Source: JBBDIJ01 sp040880485 (GTDB lineage: Bacteria > Bacteroidota > Rhodothermia > Balneolales > Balneolaceae). From it: 64,000 nucleotides of DNA. The translations under genes were made by a program, and so were the position numbers. Below, piece by piece: positions 1 to 9,165 of the stretch. The stretch covers positions 1 to 64,000 of the forward strand of contig JBBDIJ010000021.1 in NCBI GenBank assembly GCA_040880485.1. Direction: 5' to 3'. Each line of letters opens with the position of its first letter. The first letter of the stretch is position 1. The notes under the pieces are model-generated. The model saw only the letters and a list, made by a program, of their open reading frames with translations, did no database searches and was not told the origin of the DNA.

Positions 1-199
1 GATGCCATTTGGCAGGACTTGCATTTTCAGACACCTGAACAACAAAATCTTCGATCTCGAGTGAGTTGGTTATCACCTCGGTACAGGATCGGGTTTTTTT
101 AAATTTTTGAATGAGTTCCAGGCGGGAATAGGAGAATCCTGACTCATTTTGAATTTCAGAATCTCTCTTTCTTTGTAGTACTTCGTTGCCAGTATTCAT
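1..199 (-). CDS. egtB: EgtB-like ergothioneine synthase, N-terminal fragment (cut by window edge)
   Basis: The complement of 199..1 is open from an ATG and reads into the window edge, giving 66 codons. It ends ...ENASPAKWH, which matches the start of the DinB-like domain of EgtB proteins, where an S-P-x-K-W-H-L-A-H-T stretch supplies metal-binding histidines. An upstream T-R-S-C-T-E-V helix also fits. EgtB is an iron-dependent sulfoxide synthase that joins cysteine (or gamma-glutamylcysteine) to hercynine. The FGE-sulfatase-like catalytic half would lie outside the window. The gene is divergent from the iron operon and shares a 269-base intergenic region with it. The family call rests on this N-terminal block only. 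Confidence 0.72.
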   Translation of the reverse strand, partial: MNTGNEVLQRKRDSEIQNESGFSYSRLELIQKFKKTRSCTEVITNSLEIEDFVVQVSENASPAKWH

Positions 200-369
200 G
201 ATTTTGTGACTACGATTTATCTCTTGATGTCTCGTCTCTAAAATATCTTACTACAATAACCCGGTTTGATGGGCGGTCATTCCAGCTGACATGCGTTAGA
301 TTTTACATCTTTACCCGATACAGTTGCATCGAGATAGAGTATGTCCGGCAAATGAGTCGGGCTCTTTTA

Positions 370-435
370 TTTAGATTTAATCCATATAAGCATTGACTCA
401 TCTATAAAATCGCTTTACTTTAGACCTGATCTAAA
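370..435 (+). promoter_or_regulatory. Promoter with two DtxR/IdeR-like palindromic boxes
   Basis: A perfect inverted repeat TTTAGA-N5-TCTAAA lies at 419-435. A degenerate copy with the same geometry (TTTAGA-N5-TCCATA) lies at 370-386. A sigma-70-like pair, TTGACT at 393-398 and TACTTT at 416-421 with a 17-base spacer, places the perfect box across the -10 and start region, which fits a repressor site. TACTTTAG also resembles the Bacteroidota -7 element TAnnTTTG. The downstream genes look iron-related, so an iron-sensing DtxR/IdeR-type repressor is the natural guess. The regulator itself is not in the window. Confidence 0.5.
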
Positions 436-468
436 TAAAAATAGCAATTAAATCTATCGAAGAACGGG

Positions 469-1692
469 ATGAATTTTTCAAAGTTGTTACTGCCTGCATT
501 ATTAGCTACAACACTATTCTCATGTGATCTAACGAACAGTGCTACTGACTCTTCACTTGAAACACCGGAAACCTACGAATTTAACCGGGACGGAGAATCT
601 TCCGTTTCCTTTACCGGACAGACTGCCCGTATCAAAATGGCTACGGAGCTATTCGGTGCTATGTCTGACTTTGACAATTCAACTGAAGAACTCTTGTTGC
701 AAATGTACCGCAATCAAACCGCTGACGGCGGAGATGCAGATCCCTATTCTGATCCTGCATTAAATACAGAAACAAAAAGCGTAAAAAGTAAAGTAGCCGC
801 TTCAACGGATTACTTCTCTGCAAATAGTGCGATCAGCGCCGAAATAAAAGCTCAGTTTGAAGAGTGGATTTCAGGGCAGATTAACGAAGTGTTTCCCAAC
901 GAGAATCAGCTTGCCGAGCAGGGCGTTGCCGGGCAGATTGCTGATGGTTCGTCTACCCGTTATGTAAATGGGAAAGGGTTTGAATACGATCAGTTGTTAG
1001 CCAAAAGTTTGAACGGAGCCCTGATAGCAGACCAGATTTTAAACAACTACCTCAGTACTTCCGTACTGGATGCGGGTACTAACCGGACAGATAATGATAA
1101 CAGAGTACTTGACGGCGAATCCAACTACACGACAATGGAACATAAGTGGGATGAAGCGTACGGTTACCTGTATGGAACCTCACAGAATCCCGCTAATCCA
1201 ACACCCACCGTAGGTGACGATGACATTTTTGTAAATAAGTACCTTGGAAGTGTAGAAGCCGACGAAGACTTTGCCGGAATTGCCCAGGATGTATTTGATG
1301 CATTTGCCCTTGGCCGTGCCGCCATTGTAGAGGGGGAATATGATATTCGTGACCAACAGGCTCAAATTATACGAGAAAAAATCTCCACTGTGATTGCTGT
1401 TCGTGCCGTCTATTATCTGCAATCAGGCAAAATCATTCTCGAACAGGAAAATCCGGATTATGGAGCCGCTTTTCACGACCTGTCAGAAGGATATGGGTTT
1501 GTCTACAGCTTGCAGTTTACAAGAGTGTCGAACACTGAAGGCCCATACTTAACCAAAGCTGAAGTTGACGGCTTCCTTGCCCAGCTTACCGAAGGCGATG
1601 GCTTGTGGGAAGTATCACCTGAAACACTGGATCAAATCTCACAAGATATTGCCGCAAATTTTGACTTCACAGTTGAAGAAGCTGCCAATTAA
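469..1692 (+). CDS. DUF4856 family lipoprotein
   Basis: A 407-residue secreted lipoprotein. The first 20 residues form a lipoprotein signal with a lipobox-like TTLFSC, so Cys19 would be lipidated. The body matches DUF4856: an opening Y-E-F-N-R-D-G-x-S-S-V-S-F-T-G-Q segment and a K-W-D-E-A-Y-G-Y-L-Y-G motif near the middle. DUF4856 proteins have no known activity but recur in Bacteroidota beside imelysins and TonB receptors, as here. It is the first gene of a four-gene plus-strand unit with DtxR-like operators upstream. A perfect hairpin separates it from the next gene and may lower downstream expression. Role in iron capture is inferred from context. Confidence 0.8.
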   Translation: MNFSKLLLPALLATTLFSCDLTNSATDSSLETPETYEFNRDGESSVSFTGQTARIKMATELFGAMSDFDNSTEELLLQMYRNQTADGGDADPYSDPALNTETKSVKSKVAASTDYFSANSAISAEIKAQFEEWISGQINEVFPNENQLAEQGVAGQIADGSSTRYVNGKGFEYDQLLAKSLNGALIADQILNNYLSTSVLDAGTNRTDNDNRVLDGESNYTTMEHKWDEAYGYLYGTSQNPANPTPTVGDDDIFVNKYLGSVEADEDFAGIAQDVFDAFALGRAAIVEGEYDIRDQQAQIIREKISTVIAVRAVYYLQSGKIILEQENPDYGAAFHDLSEGYGFVYSLQFTRVSNTEGPYLTKAEVDGFLAQLTEGDGLWEVSPETLDQISQDIAANFDFTVEEAAN

Positions 1693-1710
1693 ACACACTT
1701 GAATCTATTC

Positions 1711-1741
1711 AGCTGGCCACCTTTTCGGTGGCCAGCTTTTC
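1711..1741 (+). terminator. Hairpin terminator or attenuator between DUF4856 and imelysin genes
   Basis: AGCTGGCCACC (1711-1721) and GGTGGCCAGCT (1727-1737) form a perfect 11-bp stem with a TTTTC loop, followed by TTTTCTGTTT. This is a strong rho-independent terminator shape. It sits inside an apparent operon, so partial read-through (more of the first lipoprotein than of the membrane components) is likely. Confidence 0.75.
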
Positions 1742-1765
1742 TGTTTCTATACATTAGTAAACATC

Positions 1766-2875
1766 ATGAAGAAAGCTGTTCTCTCCTTACTCGCAACGCT
1801 GATTTTATGGGGCTGTACCGACAGTACCCCTACCGGCCCGGATGTAGATGATTTTGACCGGGAAGCCATTCTTGTTAACTGGGCAGATAATCTGATCAGC
1901 CCTGCACTCACTCATTTTGCCAGCCTGACAGAAGAGTTAAATACCGCAGCAAGTACATTTTCGGAAGACCCCACCCAACAAAATCTGGATGCCCTCCGGG
2001 ATGAATGGCTGGTGAGTTATAAAGCCTGGCAGCATGTATCCATGTTTGAGATGGGTGAAGCCATGCAACTTCGTTACCGGGATAACCTGAATATTTACCC
2101 GACAGACACCGTTGAGATCCGTAATAATATTGAAGAGGGATCCTATAATCTGGAACTTCCCTCCCTGAATAACAGCCAGGGTTTTCCAGCCCTCGATTAT
2201 CTACTCTACGGACTGGCCGATAGTGACACGGATCTGCTTTCGTTCTACACTACAGATGTACATGCCGATGCTTATAAAGCATATCTGACAGATCTTACAT
2301 TACGCATTGATACGCTTACAGATACGGTTCTGGAAGCGTGGACCACCGATTTTCGGAATGATTTTGTGAGCAACTCAGGTAACGGGGCCAACTCATCGCT
2401 CGATATGATGGTGAACGACTATATATTCTATTACGAAAAAGCTCTGAGAGCCGGCAAGATTGGTATTCCCGCAGGTGTATTTTCAGGATCGTCACTAAGC
2501 AGCCATGTGGAGGGATTTTACAGCGGAGAATTCTCAAAAGAACTTTTTCTGGAATCCCTGGACGCCGCACAGAACTTTTTCAGGGGCACTCATTTTGCAA
2601 CGAACGAGACGGGTGAAAGCCTGCAATCCTATCTCCTGTTTCTGGATACCATGAAAGACGGAGAGAGTCTGGTTTCGCTGATCAATAATCAGTTTGCACT
2701 GGCCCGCCAGGAAGCGGAAGGACTGGACAACAATTTTGCCAACCAGGTTGAAACTGATAATGAAAAAATGTTTACCACCTATGACGAACTACAAAAGAAT
2801 GTGGTGTACCTGAAAGTAGATATGCTGCAGGCGCTGAATATTAATGTGGATTATGTTGATTCCGACGGGGATTAA
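1766..2875 (+). CDS. Imelysin family (peptidase M75-like) lipoprotein
   Basis: A 369-residue lipoprotein (lipobox ILWGC, Cys17) of the imelysin/ICMP family, the helical-bundle fold also seen in EfeO-type iron-binding proteins. Diagnostic segments are A-W-Q-H-V near residue 90 and G-F-P-A-L-D-Y-L-L-Y-G at 139-149. Canonical imelysins have GxHxxE at the latter site. Here His is replaced by Pro141 and Glu by Asp144, as in a branch found in Bacteroidota, so metal binding or any peptidase activity by that motif is doubtful. It lies 73 bases after the DUF4856 gene across a hairpin and 18 bases before the HTTM gene. An iron-binding or haem-handling role is inferred. Confidence 0.82.
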   Translation: MKKAVLSLLATLILWGCTDSTPTGPDVDDFDREAILVNWADNLISPALTHFASLTEELNTAASTFSEDPTQQNLDALRDEWLVSYKAWQHVSMFEMGEAMQLRYRDNLNIYPTDTVEIRNNIEEGSYNLELPSLNNSQGFPALDYLLYGLADSDTDLLSFYTTDVHADAYKAYLTDLTLRIDTLTDTVLEAWTTDFRNDFVSNSGNGANSSLDMMVNDYIFYYEKALRAGKIGIPAGVFSGSSLSSHVEGFYSGEFSKELFLESLDAAQNFFRGTHFATNETGESLQSYLLFLDTMKDGESLVSLINNQFALARQEAEGLDNNFANQVETDNEKMFTTYDELQKNVVYLKVDMLQALNINVDYVDSDGD

Positions 2876-2893
2876 TCCAGTCAAGGTGATTCA

Positions 2894-4276
2894 TTGGGCA
2901 TAACATTGAATACAACATCCATACTGGCATATTTTAACAGATCAACAAGTGCTGCTCCATTAGCCGTTTTTCGGATATTTTTCGGCCTGCTGATGCTTGT
3001 GAGCATCGTTCGTTTTGCGGCCAATGGCTGGATAGAGAAGCTCTATATAGAACCCCGGTTTTTCTTCTCCTACTATGGGTTTGAATGGGTTCAGCCTTTT
3101 GGAGGGTATACATATCTCATTTTTCTGGTTTGTGGAGTCTCCGCTGTTTTTGTATCCCTCGGCTACAAGTATCGGCTGGCGATCATTACTTTTTTCCTGA
3201 GTTTCACCTATATCGAGCTCATGGATAAAACCACCTATCTGAATCACTACTACTTCATCAGCATCCTCAGCTTTCTGATGATTTTCCTACCCGCACACGC
3301 CTACTATTCAGTAGATGCATACAAGAACATAAAACTTCGCTCCGAACGGGTCCCGGCCTGGACCATCGATTCCATTAAATGTTTGCTCTGTATCGTCTAT
3401 TTTTATGCCGGTCTGGCTAAACTTAATTCCGACTGGCTGTTCCGGGCCATGCCCCTGCAGATCTGGTTGCCGTCCAAATATTCCCTGCCCATACTCGGCG
3501 ATCTGTTTCAGCAACAGTGGACTCATTACGCATTTTCATGGGCCGGGGCACTCTACGACCTGGCCATTCCTTTTTTACTTCTGATCAAACGAACCCGGGT
3601 CGTGGCCTTTTTTCTGGTGATCGTTTTTCACCTCTTGACTCGTGCGCTTTTCCCAATTGGCATGTTTCCCTACATCATGATTGCAAGTGCATTGATTTTC
3701 TTTGATGCGCATCTTCACAATAAAATCCTGGGCACTATATCACGTGCCTTGAAGATCACAAAAGAAACATTTGATAATGCTTCTGCGTACACATTCCCAA
3801 AACCCTGGGTAAAAAAAGCATCCGTTAGCGTTGTCTCTCTGTTTTTTATCATCCAACTGCTCGTCCCCTTCCGCTATATGCTGTACCCGGGGGAACTGTT
3901 CTGGACTGAAGAGGGCTATCGATTCTCCTGGCGGGTAATGCTGATGGAAAAAACAGGATATGCAAACTTTAAAGTTGTAAATCCTGATATCAGTCAGCGT
4001 TTTTACGTAGACAACACCGAATTTTTGACTCCTTTTCAGGAGAAGCAGATGGCCACCCAGCCCGATTTTATCCTGGAATATGCGCACTACCTGGAGGAGC
4101 ACTACAAGCAGCAGGGAATCAGAGAACCTGAAATTTATGTAGAAAGCTATGTAGCTGTTAATGGCCGTGGAAGCCAGTCCTACGTAGACCCCACTGTTGA
4201 TTTAACGACCATTAAACCTTCACTAAAACATCGAAACTGGTTACTTACGTTTAATGATGAAATTAAAGGACTTTAG
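2894..4276 (+). CDS. HTTM domain membrane protein (vitamin K-dependent gamma-carboxylase-like)
   Basis: A 460-residue integral membrane protein with about eight to ten hydrophobic segments in the first 330 residues and a polar C-terminal tail. The aromatic-rich N-terminal helices with a Y-x-x-P-R-F-F-F-x-Y segment, then the D-K-T-T-Y-L-N-H-Y-Y pair, are typical of HTTM proteins. The start is TTG at 2894 with AAGGTGA a few bases upstream. The 3' end overlaps the TonB receptor start by 23 bases, so the two are probably translationally coupled. HTTM proteins often accompany imelysins and TonB receptors in Bacteroidota, but their reaction there is unknown, and gamma-carboxylation should not be assumed. 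Confidence 0.8.
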   Translation: MGITLNTTSILAYFNRSTSAAPLAVFRIFFGLLMLVSIVRFAANGWIEKLYIEPRFFFSYYGFEWVQPFGGYTYLIFLVCGVSAVFVSLGYKYRLAIITFFLSFTYIELMDKTTYLNHYYFISILSFLMIFLPAHAYYSVDAYKNIKLRSERVPAWTIDSIKCLLCIVYFYAGLAKLNSDWLFRAMPLQIWLPSKYSLPILGDLFQQQWTHYAFSWAGALYDLAIPFLLLIKRTRVVAFFLVIVFHLLTRALFPIGMFPYIMIASALIFFDAHLHNKILGTISRALKITKETFDNASAYTFPKPWVKKASVSVVSLFFIIQLLVPFRYMLYPGELFWTEEGYRFSWRVMLMEKTGYANFKVVNPDISQRFYVDNTEFLTPFQEKQMATQPDFILEYAHYLEEHYKQQGIREPEIYVESYVAVNGRGSQSYVDPTVDLTTIKPSLKHRNWLLTFNDEIKGL

Positions 4277-6740
4277 TCTCTTTATAATGTGCTGGCTTTT
4301 TGCAATGCCCGCTTTGGCTCAATACCAAATTTCTGGCACCGTTACGGATCTTGAAACCGATGAGCCGATTGAGGGTGTGGATATTTACGATAACGAAGCC
4401 GGCAGATCGTTTCAAACCGATAAAAATGGATATTTTGAGATCAAAAACCTTCAGGAGGGAACATACAACCTCTACTTTTACAACCTCGGCTACGAAACAA
4501 TTTACCGTTCCTTTGTGATAGAGAATGAAGACCAGGAGGTGAACTTTCAACTGGAGCCGCTCAGCCGGGAGATGTCAGAAGTAGCGGTGTTCGATCAGCA
4601 AAATAGGATTTTTACAATGCAGCGACTCCGGGAGGTTGAAGGTACATCCATCTTTGCCGGCAAAAAGAATGAGGTGATTTCCCTTGACCAAATCACAGTG
4701 AACACCTCCTCAAACAATGCCCGGCAAATCTACGGGCAGGTTTCCGGGTTGAATATATTTGAATCCAATGATGCAGGATTGCAGCTACATATCGGTGGCC
4801 GGGGACTGGATCCAAATCGCTCATCCAACTTCAACATTCGTCAAAACGGGTACGATATCAGCGCCGATGTGCTGGGATATCCAGAGAGCTATTACACCCC
4901 GCCAGCTGAAGCGCTACAGGAAATTCAAGTGATCCGCGGTGCAGCTTCCCTGCAGTACGGCACCCAATTTGGCGGAATGGTTAATTTTAAAATGAAAAAA
5001 CCTGTCAGGGATAGACAGATCGATGTGGTATCAAGACAGTCTATGGGATCACATGACCTTTTCACTTCTTATAAAAGCCTGAGCGGCACTACAGGCAATG
5101 TGGGCTACTACGGCTATTTTAACTACAAAAAAGGAGATGGTTTCAGGCCCAACTCCGGGTTTGAATCTGAAAACATCTACCTCTACACTGATTATGAGTT
5201 CAACGACAACACCAGTATATCCGCTGATTTTACCTACCTCTACTATCTTGCACAGCAGTCTGGCGGACTCACAGATGCACAGTTCTATACTGATCCCACC
5301 TTCAGTAACCGCACACGAAACTGGTTTGAAGTAGACTGGAAACTTGCTTCATTGCGGCTTGAACACAAATTCAATCGTAATATGCAACTGAGTGCCATGC
5401 TTTTCGGGCTCGATGCATCACGGAATTCCGCAGGATTCAGAACAAACCGTGTATCTCAAAAAGATGATCTGGATGCACCACGCGACCTGATCAAAGGCAG
5501 TTTCAATAACTGGGGAACTGAAATCCGATTTTTAGATCGGTACAAAATTGGTGAAAGAGACGCTGTTTTTCTAATTGGGAGCAAATATTATCACTCCAAT
5601 AATTCGTCTGTACAGGGACCGGGATCTGCACGCGCAGAGGTTGATTTTTCACTCGCCGATAACCAATTTCCTGACTATCCCAGCCAGTCGGACTTCACCT
5701 ATCCAAATCGAAACCTGGCCATCTTTGGGGAGAACATTTTTTACCTGAATGATGATCTTTTAATTACTCCCGGGTTCCGCTTTGAATATATAAAAACAGA
5801 GAGCGAAGGTACCTTCAGGCAGATCAATTTTGATCTTGCCGGAATCCCCATTCAAAATCAGATTTTTGAAGACAACAGAAGTTTCGACCGAAACTTTTTG
5901 CTGCTGGGCCTCGGATTAAGCTACTATACCGATTCAAGCATTGAACTCTACGGAAATTATTCCCAAAATTACCGTTCGGTCACGTTTAACGATATCCGAA
6001 TCGTAAACCCGACTTTTCAAGTAGACCCAGACATCAATGACGAAAGTGGCTTTACGGTCGATGTTGGAATCCGCGGCCAGTTTGAGGAGAGCTTCTCATA
6101 CGACCTGAATGGCTTCGGCTTGATGTATGATAACCGACTCGGGGAAGTCTTGCGGGCAGAGACAAGAGTAGATGCCAGCGGCGAGATTGTAGAAACCGGC
6201 AGAGTGGTTCGGTTCCGTGGAAATATTGGCCGGGCATATATGTACGGCGTAGAAAGTCTCCTGGAGCTGAATGTTCTCTCTCTGGTTGGCAGCGATCGAT
6301 TGGATACCCGTCTCAATATCTTTGCTAACTCCGCCCTCACGCAATCAGACTACATTGATTCCGAAATTGCTGGTGTGGAAGGCAACCAGGTAGAGTTTGT
6401 GCCGCTGCTGAACATGAAAACCGGTCTCTCATTCGGATACAAAAATCTATCCGGATCTCTGCAGTACACCTATGTTTCAAGACAATTTACGGATGCCTCC
6501 AATGCCAGGCAGAATGTAAATGACAACCAAAGCGGCATCAAAGGGGAGATCCCGGCCTATGATGTCCTCGACCTGTCTCTCTCCTGGTCATTTAAAAACT
6601 TTACGTTGGAATCAGGCATCAATAACGTGCTGGATTCAGCCTATTTCACTCGCCGTGCTACCGGTTATCCCGGTCCCGGCATCATACCGTCTCCGCCACG
6701 CTCCTGGTATGCAACCATTCAGCTGAATTTTGGCAGTTGA
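4254..6740 (+). CDS. TonB-dependent outer-membrane receptor with carboxypeptidase-like N-terminal domain
   Basis: An 828-residue outer-membrane receptor. Residues 1-22 are a signal peptide ending A-L-A-Q. Residues about 25-105 form a CarboxypepD_reg-like beta domain (ISGTVTD...GYFEIKNL). The plug follows at about 155-250, with I-R-G-A-A-S-L-Q-Y-G and G-G-M-V-N-F. The rest is a barrel rich in alternating aromatic residues, ending L-N-F-G-S. The plug resembles FecA/siderophore receptors more than SusC. Being last in the unit with imelysin and HTTM proteins and under a possible iron box, it most likely imports ferric chelates or haem. Substrate cannot be read from the sequence. Confidence 0.85.
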   Translation: MMKLKDFSLFIMCWLFAMPALAQYQISGTVTDLETDEPIEGVDIYDNEAGRSFQTDKNGYFEIKNLQEGTYNLYFYNLGYETIYRSFVIENEDQEVNFQLEPLSREMSEVAVFDQQNRIFTMQRLREVEGTSIFAGKKNEVISLDQITVNTSSNNARQIYGQVSGLNIFESNDAGLQLHIGGRGLDPNRSSNFNIRQNGYDISADVLGYPESYYTPPAEALQEIQVIRGAASLQYGTQFGGMVNFKMKKPVRDRQIDVVSRQSMGSHDLFTSYKSLSGTTGNVGYYGYFNYKKGDGFRPNSGFESENIYLYTDYEFNDNTSISADFTYLYYLAQQSGGLTDAQFYTDPTFSNRTRNWFEVDWKLASLRLEHKFNRNMQLSAMLFGLDASRNSAGFRTNRVSQKDDLDAPRDLIKGSFNNWGTEIRFLDRYKIGERDAVFLIGSKYYHSNNSSVQGPGSARAEVDFSLADNQFPDYPSQSDFTYPNRNLAIFGENIFYLNDDLLITPGFRFEYIKTESEGTFRQINFDLAGIPIQNQIFEDNRSFDRNFLLLGLGLSYYTDSSIELYGNYSQNYRSVTFNDIRIVNPTFQVDPDINDESGFTVDVGIRGQFEESFSYDLNGFGLMYDNRLGEVLRAETRVDASGEIVETGRVVRFRGNIGRAYMYGVESLLELNVLSLVGSDRLDTRLNIFANSALTQSDYIDSEIAGVEGNQVEFVPLLNMKTGLSFGYKNLSGSLQYTYVSRQFTDASNARQNVNDNQSGIKGEIPAYDVLDLSLSWSFKNFTLESGINNVLDSAYFTRRATGYPGPGIIPSPPRSWYATIQLNFGS

Positions 6741-6808
6741 TGTTCGATCGATGAATGCTCCGGTTCGCCTTAAGATTCGCCAGTACCACTCTCCTGTTCC
6801 TCTGTAGG

Positions 6809-9142
6809 CTATTCAGTTCTGTTCTCTTGCTCATCCAATCCATACACTTCCATTAGCTCCAGAATCCATTGCCGTATTCCAGCCGCACGGCGTCCGAGCT
6901 CGTGGTCGCTGTGATCCCGCTCCAGTATTTCCAGGATCTCTTCCGCCTCCTGAAGTGTACCCTGTTCTGCATCATTTAATGGCCCCTGCTCGTCCACATC
7001 AGTCTCTGCCTGATGGTCCATTTCCAGATAACCACCCTCTGCAAATGCATTACCAACCCGCTCCGGTAAACCGGGAACGGTTCTTAAAAGCGTAGTCGCC
7101 GCTTCCATCAGCAGCAGAGGTGTATGGGAAGCCTCCGGTTCAGCCCGTGCCCAGTCGTAGAGCCGTCTGGCATACTCTACTGGTTCCAGCCCTTCGGCTT
7201 GCAGGTCGTGATAACGAGCTCCCGGAGATGCATCATCCCGGCCGTTATCAGGTAATTCGGTATCCAGGCCGGTACGTTGTGCGAGGCGAATGGCCCGCAC
7301 ACTCTCCGGTTCAAGTTTAAGAAGCTGCTTCGCAAACTGCCGGGCCCTCTCCTGATCTCCACGGGTGAGTGCCGACTCTGCCAGTCCGTAAAGAGCCAGG
7401 GGGTGTAGTTCCGGTACCATACGGCCAGACAGTACGCGCTCATAATACTCATCGGCCCGGTCGCTCATCCCGAGATCGAGAAAGTAGATATTTGCAAGTA
7501 CAAACCACTGCCTGTGCAGTTCCATCTCCATCTCCCTCCGAGCGGATGGAGTGAAGGGGATATCCGACAGATCGATTTCCTCGCTCTCACCGGCCAACTC
7601 TGCCACTTCCTCATTCAAAATGATCTGCCCCTCACCCGGCTCCTCCATGGTATCCGGAACCTGCCCGTCCGGCCTGTTGGCAAGAGTGATCGCTGCACTT
7701 CTCCTCCAATTCTCTACTCTTGGCCGGCTGCCCCAAACCGCCCGAAACTGCTCTGTAGCCGCCTGAACACGCTGCGGATTTCCTATTCGGAGAAATCCAT
7801 CTTCATCTACCTCCTCCATCGCTAGTGATCCGGCTTCAAGAGGTCCAACGTTTCTGTTTGTCCACTCCTGAGACTCCTCAACCGCTCGCGCTTCCTCTTC
7901 GCGATTCACCGCTTCTGCTACAACCAATTCCAGCTCTTCCGGAGTGAGACGGCTTAACCTGAGGAGGCTGTCGAGATGTGATACCTCCAGGAGAACCTCG
8001 GAATAGCGTCCATAAATCTCTGCCATGGCCGGTGCATCCCAACTGGCAGGCAGCCTCTCTGCATCTGCCGGTTCATTTGCAGCGCGGCTATACCACTCGG
8101 CAGCGGTTAATGGGTCCTCCAGGTGATCCCGATAGATCGTTGCGAGCTTGAACTGTGCCTGTGCAGCTGTCGTCACATCGGGTGGTTGGGCTACCGACTC
8201 TACGAGCTCCTCCAACTGCTCCACTGCCTCTGCTATATCTCCTCTTTGAAGCTGAATCAGTGCCATTTCGTAGCGGGTACGGGGTCGAAACGTATCGTAC
8301 TTGTCGTCTCTATCCAGAGAGGTGAGCTGCCGCCAGGCAGAATCGAGATCGCCCATCTCTCCTGTCACACCAGCTATCTTTCGAAGCGCATGATATTCGA
8401 GGTCGAATGCGGGGCGGTACCGGGCTACCGATTGATAGGCTATAATAGCTCCCCCGGAGTTCCCCAACTCCTCCCGTACCTGCCCCAGTAAAAAGCGGGC
8501 TCGGCTTTGAAACTCTCTGTTATCCTGTTTCTCGAGGGCACTCTCCAGGTGTGAAGCCGCTACTTCTAACTCTCCCTGCATCAGATAGAGACCGGCTAAA
8601 ACGGCCAGAATTTCCCCCCGTTCCGATGGGTCGGTACCACTCTCCGGAAGCTCCTCCATCCGGCCCTCTACCTGACGGGCCCCCTCTTCCCACTGCTCAA
8701 GTTCCAGCCAGACCAGGCCGATCCAACGGACCGCCCGCTGCCGTACATCCGGATCTTCGGCCACGCGCCAGATCTCCTCAAACTTCTCCATCGCCAGATA
8801 ATACTCCTGCCTGTAGTAGTGTGAGGCTCCTGTCATCTCCACTGCAGGAACCACATAGCTGGAGCGGGGATGATCCCGAAGGATCGCAGCCCCCTTTTCA
8901 ATAGCCCGGCCAAACTCATCCACACCCCCTCCGGAGGGGGGTGAGTGAACGGGCAACCACCGCTCCGGGTTCATCCCGGGCAACTGGGATCTGTGAAGCT
9001 CAAGGCCCCGTTCGAAAGCTTGCGTCCCGTTGTAGTAGGTATTGTAGTAGGCATTGATGTCGTACCAGCCCTGCTGCAATGGTGTAGCACACCCGACAAG
9101 AAAAAAAAGATACCCAAGCAGTATATAGTTTACTGGTCTCAC
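6809..9142 (-). CDS. Large TPR-repeat lipoprotein
   Basis: A 777-residue lipoprotein (lipobox FLVGC, Cys18) dominated by tetratricopeptide-like helical pairs. The opening after the cysteine, Y-D-I-N-A-Y-Y-N-T-Y-Y-N-G, resembles the N-terminus of SprE/PorW-type TPR lipoproteins of the gliding/type IX secretion context, though none of that machinery is nearby. The middle (about residues 420-560) is acidic and probably unstructured, and repeats resume afterwards. It lies 23 bases downstream of pyk on the same strand, so it is likely cotranscribed. A scaffold role in the periplasm or outer membrane is the safest reading. Confidence 0.7.
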   Translation of the reverse strand: MRPVNYILLGYLFFLVGCATPLQQGWYDINAYYNTYYNGTQAFERGLELHRSQLPGMNPERWLPVHSPPSGGGVDEFGRAIEKGAAILRDHPRSSYVVPAVEMTGASHYYRQEYYLAMEKFEEIWRVAEDPDVRQRAVRWIGLVWLELEQWEEGARQVEGRMEELPESGTDPSERGEILAVLAGLYLMQGELEVAASHLESALEKQDNREFQSRARFLLGQVREELGNSGGAIIAYQSVARYRPAFDLEYHALRKIAGVTGEMGDLDSAWRQLTSLDRDDKYDTFRPRTRYEMALIQLQRGDIAEAVEQLEELVESVAQPPDVTTAAQAQFKLATIYRDHLEDPLTAAEWYSRAANEPADAERLPASWDAPAMAEIYGRYSEVLLEVSHLDSLLRLSRLTPEELELVVAEAVNREEEARAVEESQEWTNRNVGPLEAGSLAMEEVDEDGFLRIGNPQRVQAATEQFRAVWGSRPRVENWRRSAAITLANRPDGQVPDTMEEPGEGQIILNEEVAELAGESEEIDLSDIPFTPSARREMEMELHRQWFVLANIYFLDLGMSDRADEYYERVLSGRMVPELHPLALYGLAESALTRGDQERARQFAKQLLKLEPESVRAIRLAQRTGLDTELPDNGRDDASPGARYHDLQAEGLEPVEYARRLYDWARAEPEASHTPLLLMEAATTLLRTVPGLPERVGNAFAEGGYLEMDHQAETDVDEQGPLNDAEQGTLQEAEEILEILERDHSDHELGRRAAGIRQWILELMEVYGLDEQENRTE

Positions 9143-9165
9143 TATCGGGGAACTTGACTGTTCCG

